A DNA stretch of 40,175 bases, taken from contig CAZSBE010000014.1 of NCBI GenBank assembly GCA_964604955.1, forward strand, positions 1-40,175, in the 5' to 3' direction. Made by a program: the position numbers and the translations under genes. Shown in pieces: positions 34,031 to 40,175 of the stretch (position 1 is its first letter; each line of letters opens with the position of its first letter). This DNA is from JALGWA01 sp964604955. Lineage in GTDB: Bacteria; Arandabacterota; Arandabacteria; Arandabacterales; JALGWA01. The notes below the pieces were generated by a model. It was not told where the DNA came from. It was given only the letters and a program-made list of their open reading frames with translations, and made no database searches.

Positions 34031-34939
34031 CTATCGGATAAGCGTGTAAACGTAACCCAGCGTTATGGCGAGGAAGGCAAGCATCCCGAGATAGATGAGG
34101 AGTATCCTGAGGCCGAACTCCTTGCGGAGCACGAGGACGGTGCCGTAACTCGTCACCGGGCCGATGAGAAGCAGCGTCATCCCGGCGCCCTCCGCGAAGC
34201 CCTGTCTCGTGAAGGCGTCGACGAGCGGCACGCTCATGGTCGCGCACATATACATTATTATGCCGAAGACGACTGCGAAGATGTAGGCGCGCGCGCCGGC
34301 AAGGTAGTTCCTCATCAGCGTCCCGACCGGGGCCACCACCCTGACGAATGCCGCCAGCGCCACGCCGATCACCAGCTCGACGCCGATCTCCCGGGGCATC
34401 TCTATGTAAGCGTAGTGGAGAACCGACTTCATCCTTGCGCCGAAGCCCGCCGGGCCATGCTCGGAGCAGCACGACTCTGCGGTGCAATGCGGGCAGGCCG
34501 CCTCTTCTTCCACCTGTCTCGGCTGCACCCTCAGAAGATTGCCGACGAGGCCTATGACTATGCCCATCACGATCACGGAGACAGCCAGGTATGCCGCGAA
34601 CCCGGGTCCGAAGAACTGCCATGTCATTATGAGGGCGGTAACAGAAGTGGCCGGGGTGGCCACGAGCAGCGCCAGCACGGGTCCCAGCGACGCCCCCCGC
34701 TTGTGAAGGCTCACGGCTATGGGCAGCGAACCCCAGCAACAGACCGGCGCGACCGTTCCCACCAGCGTCGCGTAGAGAATCCCGCGCACTCCCCTGCCGC
34801 CCATGTTCCTTTCTATCCAGTCCGATGGCAGGAACTCGTGCACAAGACCGCTTATCAGAAAGCCTACGGCTACAGCCGGAACAACTTCGAGCACATAGCC
34901 CAGCAGCGCATGTCCGAAGTCACTCAAGAACCCTGCCAT
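34031..34939 (-). CDS. DUF318/ArsP-like (SO_0444-type) membrane permease
   Basis: ATG 34939 is favoured over ATG 34942 because GAGGAGG is then 5 nt upstream. The 302-residue protein has about eight membrane helices and the family's cysteine signature in the first half, here 'APVCCWGSLPIAV'. A central cytoplasmic or periplasmic loop is Cys/His-rich ('CPHCTAESCCSEHG', residues ~145-158), as in metal-handling members. Related permeases export arsenicals or are implicated in Cu/Zn efflux; the metal-like loop supports a thiol-reactive or metal substrate (inference). It diverges from the beta-propeller gene across a shared promoter region. Confidence 0.9.
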   Translation of the reverse strand: MAGFLSDFGHALLGYVLEVVPAVAVGFLISGLVHEFLPSDWIERNMGGRGVRGILYATLVGTVAPVCCWGSLPIAVSLHKRGASLGPVLALLVATPATSVTALIMTWQFFGPGFAAYLAVSVIVMGIVIGLVGNLLRVQPRQVEEEAACPHCTAESCCSEHGPAGFGARMKSVLHYAYIEMPREIGVELVIGVALAAFVRVVAPVGTLMRNYLAGARAYIFAVVFGIIMYMCATMSVPLVDAFTRQGFAEGAGMTLLLIGPVTSYGTVLVLRKEFGLRILLIYLGMLAFLAITLGYVYTLIR

Positions 34940-34963
34940 CATTACCTCCTCTGTCTTTAGACT

Positions 34964-34992
34964 ATTGTTATGCCGGGAAGGATGCGGGTCAA
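34964..34992 (-). promoter_or_regulatory. Promoter of the permease gene
   Basis: On the minus strand TTGACC (34992-34987), 17 bp, then AACAAT (34969-34964). The start of transcription would be near 34957, 18 nt before the ATG. It pairs back to back with a similar plus-strand promoter 34 nt away. Confidence 0.58.
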
Positions 34993-35025
34993 GCGCATAC
35001 TGCCGGGCGCCGGCAGCGGGCAGGC

Positions 35026-35054
35026 TTGACAAAGGCGGCGCCATCCCCAACAAT
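35026..35054 (+). promoter_or_regulatory. Promoter of the beta-propeller gene
   Basis: TTGACA (35026-35031), 17 bp, then AACAAT (35049-35054). The -10 is the same AACAAT as in the divergent permease promoter, with the same spacing. Confidence 0.58.
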
Positions 35055-35079
35055 GGAGGGTATCGAAGGAGGGATAGCC

Positions 35080-36735
35080 ATGGTCCGGGCAGCGAACATC
35101 ACATTGGGACTTGTTCTGGCGGGCGCGGCCATCTCATGCGCCCTGTGCGGCCCGGCCGGCGAGGCGGTACGGTTCGAGGCGACCCTGATCGCCGAAGGGG
35201 CGCCCTTTCACGGAGCCAACGGCCTCGCTTTCGACGGCCTGGACCAGCTCCATGTCGCCAGCGTGCTGGGCAATGAAATCGCGCTGGTGGACCCCGCAAC
35301 CGGTGAAATGATAAGCACCGTCGGCGCCTTCCACAGGATCGAAGGGCCCGACGACGTGGCCTTCGGACCCGACGGGTCGCTGTACTGGACCTCTTTCTCA
35401 ACGGGTGAGATCGGGCGCGTATCCCCCAGGGGAGAGAGGACCGGGCAGTACATAAGGCCCGGAGTCAATTCCCTTACATTCTCCGACGACGGCCGCCTCT
35501 TCGTGTCACTGGTATTCATGGCGGACGCTCTATACGAAGTCGACCCGGATCTTTCCGGCCCTCCCAGGTTGATCGCCGAAGGGCTGGGCTATCTCAACGG
35601 GATGGACTGGGGCGCGGACGGCTATATATACGGGCCCATCTGGAAGAAGGGCGAGATAGTGCGCATCGACGTTTCAAGCGGCGAGATCGAAACGGTTGCC
35701 CGGGGGTTCATGACACCGGCGGCAGTCAAGTTCGCACCCGACGGCTCCCTCTACGTGGTGGATAAGGTCAAGGGACGGCTGTCGAGGGTGGACGTCTCCA
35801 CCGGCGAGACCGAAATCGTCGCCGAGATGATGCCCGGCCTCGACAACCTGGCCTGCGACTCGGCGGGCCGCCTCTTCGTGTCCCACGGCCAGGACGGCGC
35901 CGTCTACCGCATCTCCCCCGATGGAAGCACGACCACATGCTGCCGGGGTGGTATGATCGCACCGGGCGGGGTCGCCGCTGTCGCGGGGCCTCGAGGCGAG
36001 TCCGTGTTCGTGGCTGACTTCTGGACGCTGAGGGAGTTCGACGGCGGGACGGGCAAGGAGACCGGGGTCACCCGCCACCGCATTGGCGTGCCGGGCAGCA
36101 TCACATCCCCCTTCACCGTGAGCGCCGACGGTGAGAACCTCATACTCACGTCCTGGCTGCCGAGAAGCGCCGTACAGGTAGTGGATCCCCGGACGGCGGA
36201 AGTCATCGAGGAGTATCGCGATTTCCCCGAACCCATCAACGCCATCCGCTTCGGGGAGGACATCGTGGTGGCCGAAAGACAATCCGGGAGCCTGATCGTG
36301 ATAGACCACAGCAGCCCCGAACGCAGGACGACCATCGCCACCGACCTGGCCGCGCCCGCGGGGCTCGCCGCGGCCGGCGATGATCTCTGGGTAAGCGATG
36401 CCGTGCTGGGCGCCGTGCTCCAGGTAGTAGCGGGCGGGAAAGTGCTGACGCCTCCGCGTCCCGTCGCGCGCGACCTCGCCACGCCGGAGGGGCTGGCAGT
36501 GGGCCCGGACGGAAATCTCCTCGTCGTCGAGAGCGACGCCGGCAGGCTCTCGCGCATAGACATCGCGACCGGGGCCGTTACGACGCTCGTGGACGGCATG
36601 ATGCCATGTCTTCAGTCCAACCATCCCACGTGGATATTCAATGGCGTTGCCGTAGCGCCGTCCGGCGCCATATACCTGACCTGCGACGCCGGTAACGCCC
36701 TCTACCGCGTCGAGCCCGCGCGGGGCAAGCCTTAG
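35080..36735 (+). CDS. Exported NHL/SMP-30-like beta-propeller protein
   Basis: ATG 35080 follows AAGGAGGG by 6 nt and begins a signal peptide (MVRAANITLGLVLAGAAISCALC); the 'ISCALC' end contains cysteines, so a lipoprotein is possible. The 551-residue product is a chain of about ten 40-50-residue blade repeats. Most contain a 'FGPDGSLYW', 'SDDGRLFVS', 'SDSAGRLFVSHG' or 'VGPDGNLLVVES' strand followed by '..V...TGE.....', the pattern of NHL, gluconolaconase-like SMP-30 and Vgb propellers. This length would make two six-bladed propellers. Members act as lactonases or binding scaffolds; no metal-binding residue set could be assigned with certainty. It is probably extracytoplasmic. Confidence 0.88.
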   Translation: MVRAANITLGLVLAGAAISCALCGPAGEAVRFEATLIAEGAPFHGANGLAFDGLDQLHVASVLGNEIALVDPATGEMISTVGAFHRIEGPDDVAFGPDGSLYWTSFSTGEIGRVSPRGERTGQYIRPGVNSLTFSDDGRLFVSLVFMADALYEVDPDLSGPPRLIAEGLGYLNGMDWGADGYIYGPIWKKGEIVRIDVSSGEIETVARGFMTPAAVKFAPDGSLYVVDKVKGRLSRVDVSTGETEIVAEMMPGLDNLACDSAGRLFVSHGQDGAVYRISPDGSTTTCCRGGMIAPGGVAAVAGPRGESVFVADFWTLREFDGGTGKETGVTRHRIGVPGSITSPFTVSADGENLILTSWLPRSAVQVVDPRTAEVIEEYRDFPEPINAIRFGEDIVVAERQSGSLIVIDHSSPERRTTIATDLAAPAGLAAAGDDLWVSDAVLGAVLQVVAGGKVLTPPRPVARDLATPEGLAVGPDGNLLVVESDAGRLSRIDIATGAVTTLVDGMMPCLQSNHPTWIFNGVAVAPSGAIYLTCDAGNALYRVEPARGKP

Positions 36736-36822
36736 TGCCTTCGCAGCCGGCGCTCCTCTGGGTATAGTTCAATAGGGACGAGAGTCGCCTTGGCCTTACA
36801 GGGTCCCGAGGGGGTGTGGAAA

Positions 36823-37437
36823 ATGAACGCAAACGCCACGCTCAAGGCCAGGCATTCGGAGTACCTGCTGGTCGGGCTCTTCTGCGCCGTCATCATCCAC
36901 GCGGCTGCCTTCGCTTTCTGGCCGGAGTATGTGCCGAAAGTCTACGCGCTCAGGCAGTACGTCATACCGCGGATGGTGCCTGTACCTGATTATCCCGTTG
37001 TGCCGCCGCGGCCTGAAGAGATCGAGCCGCCCGTGCGGCCCGCCGTGATCATGCCGTCGGACGATGCAGACCTCGATGAGACCATAGCGCCTACACTGCT
37101 GGACAACTTCGCGCGTTTGCCCCTCATTCCACCGCCGCCACCGGTGGAGCCTGACTTCATAGCCTTCGACGACCCTCCCGAGCTCGTGCATGCCGTCAAG
37201 CCTCTATATCCCGATATCGCGCGTAAGGCCGGAGTGGAGGGGCTTGTCGTCGTGATCGTGCTCCTGGATGAAACAGGCAGGGTGATCTCGGCCGAGATCG
37301 GGCACTCCGACGCGGCCATACTCAGCACGGCCGCCCTGGAGGCGGCGTACCGGCACAGGTTCAAGCCAGCCTACCAGCGCGACATACCGGTCAAGTCAAG
37401 AATCAGCCTCCGGTTCAGATTCGTGTTGAACGATTGA
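36823..37437 (+). CDS. TonB-family energy transducer
   Basis: The ATG at 36823 is chosen because GAGGGGG lies 8 nt upstream; the TTG at 36790 would add 11 residues. The 204-residue product has one N-terminal membrane helix (~14-33), a proline-rich spacer (~45-125) with 'PVPDYPVVPPRPEEIEPPV' and 'PPPPP', and a C-terminal TonB domain (~125-204) with 'KPLYPDIARKAGVEGLVVV', 'DETGRVI' and 'HRFKPA'. TonB transmits proton-motive energy to outer-membrane receptors; no ExbB, ExbD or receptor gene is in the window, so its partners are elsewhere. The short spacer resembles those of the FCB-type TonB proteins. Confidence 0.93.
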   Translation: MNANATLKARHSEYLLVGLFCAVIIHAAAFAFWPEYVPKVYALRQYVIPRMVPVPDYPVVPPRPEEIEPPVRPAVIMPSDDADLDETIAPTLLDNFARLPLIPPPPPVEPDFIAFDDPPELVHAVKPLYPDIARKAGVEGLVVVIVLLDETGRVISAEIGHSDAAILSTAALEAAYRHRFKPAYQRDIPVKSRISLRFRFVLND

Positions 37438-37485
37438 TGAGCGCGACAGGGCTTAAGGCTCGCTGCGCATGAAGAGGCTGAGTGA

Positions 37486-37526
37486 TTGACGCGCGTGACA
37501 TGGCTGAACGCTTGACGCGCGTGACA
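37486..37526. repeat. 15-bp direct repeat after the TonB gene
   Basis: TTGACGCGCGTGACA occurs at 37486-37500 and 37512-37526 with a 26-bp period. A weaker related copy (TTGATGAGCGCGACA) overlaps the TonB stop codon region near 37435. Like the 34-bp array, it begins at the 3' end of a gene. Confidence 0.7.
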
Positions 37527-37579
37527 GTGAAGAGGACCGGACCTAAGCCCGGCCCTCTCCGACTGCATGTGCGGTAACC

Positions 37580-37594
37580 GGGGGATTTTCCCCC
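37580..37594. terminator. Palindrome between convergent genes
   Basis: GGGGGA-TTT-TCCCCC is a perfect 6-bp stem with a 3-nt loop, 9 nt from the stop of the minus-strand protease gene and 143 nt after the TonB gene. It may terminate both; there is no U-tract. Confidence 0.5.
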
Positions 37595-37602
37595 AATCGC
37601 TG

Positions 37603-40175
37603 CTATTGAACGACCAACAACTTGCGTGTCAGTACGCTATAGCCTGAAACCAGCCGGTAGAAGTAAACACCCGGCGATACCCCGGCCCCGTTGGAATCGG
37701 AACCGTTCCAGGTGACCGTGTGGTAGCCCGCTCCGTGGACGCCCTCGGCCAGGGACACCACGCGCCGTCCCGTGACGTCGTAGATGTCCAGCGAGACGGC
37801 CTGAGCACCCGGCAGTCCGAATTCGATAACGGTCGAGCCTTCAAACGGGCTCGGCCGGTTCTGCATCAGGACGACGGTCGCCGGCACGCGCCCGGGCTCG
37901 ACGCCCGCGAGACTCAGAATCTCGAAGTCGGCGTCGGATTCGTCATGACCCTCATTGTTCGCCGCGTCGACGCAGACGACCTTGATCCTGCACGTCTCCG
38001 ATTCATACGTGACGGGAACGAACCAGTCGTAGGGCGAGGTCAGGGCCCCCGTGTCGATGGTGTCGGGATAGGTCGTGCCCCCGTTCACCGAAAGGAGGAT
38101 GTGGGTCGCGATCACGCCGACACCGTCGGAGGAAGTCCACTCGATAGGATAAGGCGTGTCATCGCCCCCGATGAAGAGCTCGCCGCCGTTGGGCTCCGTA
38201 ACGGTTACCGACGGGGCCGTCGTGTCCCCGCCCGCGGCGCAGCCGACAATCGAAAAGTCATCGATGCCGGCCTCGACAATAGATCCGCCGCCCTCATCGC
38301 TGGCTATGAAGCGGAATTGCACCTGGGTCGTGAGGTCGATGTGATCGCCGAGGTTGAACTCCATCCTGGTCCAGTGGCGATCGCTCACGTTGGTGTTCTC
38401 GAGTTCATCAAAAGTCGCCCAGTCATCGTCCGTGACCTGGACGACCCAGTAGTCGGTGCCGGGCTCGGACCCCGTGTCATTGGAGTACCAGCGATAGTAT
38501 GTGACCCTGGCGGAGGCATAGTCCGACAGGTCGAACATGGGCGACTCAAGCGTGGTCTTGCCGCCGTCAACGTCATAGGAACCCTGTCCCGAGCCCGCCG
38601 AGCAGCCCGTGATATAGGCGTCATAGAGAAGGCCCGGGGTGTGGTCGTCCTCGGGCTGGGCGTCCGTGGCCTCGGGATTGCAGCGATCCCACATGCCCGT
38701 GGTCGCGTCATCGCCCGGCATCCCGGCCGTCCATCCGCTCTCCGCTTCGAAGTCGTCTTCGACGACCATGTCGTAGCCGACGCCGAAGCCATGCAGGCTC
38801 GCCGGAGCGGTGGCCGGGTCCGTGGCGCTGTTGGCCGCGTCGTCCTCGGCATATATGTAGTACTCGACGTCCGTGCAGGCGACCTGCGCCGGAATGTAGC
38901 CGACGTACTCATCGGGAGTCCCGGTCGAGGTCATGGCCGAATCGACAAAGGCGCCGCCGCCGACCCTGAAAGTCACCCGGCACGAAGACGGGACGACCGT
39001 GCCGCCGCTCGAAGTGATAATCGCCATCACAGCATAAGGCGTCGTCGTGTTAGCCGTGTTCTCCAGCGGTGTGTGATCTATGACGACGCCCGCCGTTATC
39101 GCGGGGCATGAGAAGGCGTGATTGGCGGCCGCTATGCAGAAGTATGGATGGTGGGGGGTGCCGTTCGCCAGGTTGCCGTCATTGTCATCCGCCACGAAAG
39201 TCCAGTACACCTGGTCCGGCTGCGTCTGGGGCAGCCCCAGCTTCCGGCCATAATGCCACGTGTTGCCCGCCACGCTGTCGGCATAGGCCTGGGGATACAC
39301 GGCAAGCATCTCCTGCCACGCGTCCCAGTGGAAGCCGGCGATCACCTGGCCGCATGTATGGCCCGAGCCGGTGCAGGGATACGTCATGCTGTTATCCGAG
39401 TTGCGGATGCCTGAGACGCAATTGTCGAGGTAGTAGCCGAGGCCCATGATGCTCTCGCGCGTGAGGTAATTCGATACGATATCCGAATTTCCTTCGTGGA
39501 GATCGCTGGGCGGATCGTAGAGACCGTAGAGGAAGTCGGTTATGGCGTGGCCGTACTCGTGATAGACGACGTCTCCCATCCTGCCCGTATTGCCGTAGTC
39601 GACGCTCTCCTTACAGAGGTTGATGCCCGAGCCGTCCCACCAGGCATTGCCCGGGCAGTAACCGTCCGTGCGCTCGACGGTGGCCAGCATTTCATAGTCT
39701 ATCCCCGTCCAGGCGGGGTCGATATTCTTGAGCCAATCGTGCTCGCGGTTGACGTAACCGAAAACGTCCCTCTCGCTGTCCATGGAATCGGATGAGTCCC
39801 AGTCGATGGTATAGGGGGTGCCGTCGTATATGGTGCCGGTGTGGCTGGCGTTCGTGCCCGAGTAGCGGTCCAGGTTCACCCAGTAACCGTTGAAACCGGC
39901 CGTGATCGACCTCGAACCGCTGGTTCCCGAAATCGAGAAGTCGCCGGCCTCATCCGAGTAACACGTGCCGACCCCGCCGATCACTATGCGCATGTTCTTG
40001 AGGGCATCGTCATAAGTATAGCCATCGCAGTAGCCGTCCCACTCGACGTCGCCCTGAACGTGGCCCGTGTAATCGGCGAACCTGATATGATTCTCTCGCC
40101 AGATTACCTCGCCCGTATTAGCATCGACCCAGGTGGCCCAGATTCCGTAAGGATCGTCCACCCTGAGGTCGAAGC
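37603..40175 (-). CDS. Secreted zinc metalloprotease, thermolysin/fungalysin-like, C-terminal part
   Basis: The frame is open to the right edge, so the N-terminus (signal, propeptide) is missing; at least 857 residues are present. 'VVYHEYGHAITDFLYG' carries the HExxH zinc motif (about residues 200-215 of the visible part) and 'DLHEGNSDIVSN' supplies the downstream glutamate of gluzincins. A PepSY/FTP-like stretch with 'VDANTGEVIWRENH' precedes the catalytic domain. The C-terminal part has beta-rich domains: a jelly-roll-like one ('VVEDDFEAESGWTAGMPGDD' and 'DDFSIVGC'), an Ig-like one ('VTVTEPNGGELF...'), and a FlgD-like sorting domain ('NRPSPFEGSTVIEFGLP' to 'RLVSGYSVLTRKLLVVQ'). It is probably secreted by a type-IX-like route. 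Confidence 0.93.
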   Translation of the reverse strand, partial: FDLRVDDPYGIWATWVDANTGEVIWRENHIRFADYTGHVQGDVEWDGYCDGYTYDDALKNMRIVIGGVGTCYSDEAGDFSISGTSGSRSITAGFNGYWVNLDRYSGTNASHTGTIYDGTPYTIDWDSSDSMDSERDVFGYVNREHDWLKNIDPAWTGIDYEMLATVERTDGYCPGNAWWDGSGINLCKESVDYGNTGRMGDVVYHEYGHAITDFLYGLYDPPSDLHEGNSDIVSNYLTRESIMGLGYYLDNCVSGIRNSDNSMTYPCTGSGHTCGQVIAGFHWDAWQEMLAVYPQAYADSVAGNTWHYGRKLGLPQTQPDQVYWTFVADDNDGNLANGTPHHPYFCIAAANHAFSCPAITAGVVIDHTPLENTANTTTPYAVMAIITSSGGTVVPSSCRVTFRVGGGAFVDSAMTSTGTPDEYVGYIPAQVACTDVEYYIYAEDDAANSATDPATAPASLHGFGVGYDMVVEDDFEAESGWTAGMPGDDATTGMWDRCNPEATDAQPEDDHTPGLLYDAYITGCSAGSGQGSYDVDGGKTTLESPMFDLSDYASARVTYYRWYSNDTGSEPGTDYWVVQVTDDDWATFDELENTNVSDRHWTRMEFNLGDHIDLTTQVQFRFIASDEGGGSIVEAGIDDFSIVGCAAGGDTTAPSVTVTEPNGGELFIGGDDTPYPIEWTSSDGVGVIATHILLSVNGGTTYPDTIDTGALTSPYDWFVPVTYESETCRIKVVCVDAANNEGHDESDADFEILSLAGVEPGRVPATVVLMQNRPSPFEGSTVIEFGLPGAQAVSLDIYDVTGRRVVSLAEGVHGAGYHTVTWNGSDSNGAGVSPGVYFYRLVSGYSVLTRKLLVVQ

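Overview
This is a high-GC window (I estimate low 60s percent by eye) from a diderm bacterium. The evidence for an outer membrane is a FadL-type porin, PorV/UPF0164-like barrels, a TonB-type protein and several exported proteins. Two very large secreted proteins end in FlgD-like/type-IX-like C-terminal domains, one with an 'NYPNPFNP' signature. Together with PorV-like barrels this points to the FCB side of the tree, probably an uncultured candidate phylum known from metagenomes. No rRNA or marker gene allows a firmer placement.

Layout. (1) 84-3235, plus strand: an SppA-type peptidase fused to an N-terminal outer-membrane-barrel-like domain, then a glutaredoxin-like protein and a ferredoxin:thioredoxin-reductase-like Fe-S protein. 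(2) 3272-4143, minus: two tandem type IV pilin-like proteins. (3) 4274-6338, plus: an exported YHS-MsrB fusion, a lipoprotein-like nitroreductase, a frameshifted acetyltransferase remnant and a cupin. (4) 6335-24288, minus: the centrepiece, an 18-kb run of six overlapping genes. It encodes a 3851-residue secreted modular protein, a PorV-like barrel with a TPR-rich half, a membrane SpoIIE/RsbU phosphatase, a STAS-RsbW-like fusion, a free STAS protein and a soluble GAF-PAS histidine kinase. (5) 24439-28713: a small secreted protein, a lipoprotein, glutaminyl-tRNA synthetase and two intergenic regions that look like promoter-driven structured RNAs. (6) 28712-33142, minus: a FadL-type porin and a large FAD/Fe-S oxidoreductase with a Met/Pro-rich tail. 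(7) 33334-37437: a DUF302 membrane protein, a 34-bp tandem repeat, a DUF318-type permease, a beta-propeller protein on a divergent promoter pair, and a TonB-type protein. (8) 37603-40175, minus: the C-terminal 850 or so residues of a secreted zinc metalloprotease, cut by the window edge.

How the parts may work together. The overlapping gene ends in region 4 strongly suggest that the giant envelope protein, its barrel partner and a complete partner-switching module (phosphatase, anti-anti-sigma-like protein, kinase) are made together; no sigma factor or response regulator is present, so the output is unknown. Regions 1 and 3 share a thiol and methionine redox theme. The FadL/FAD-FeS pair suggests uptake and oxidation of a hydrophobic substrate.

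The most novel items are the giant-protein/partner-switch operon, the four-module super-repeat in the giant protein, the barrel-SppA fusion, and the two candidate RNAs at 24994-25242 and 28364-28713. All calls come from reading the sequence; no database search was run.
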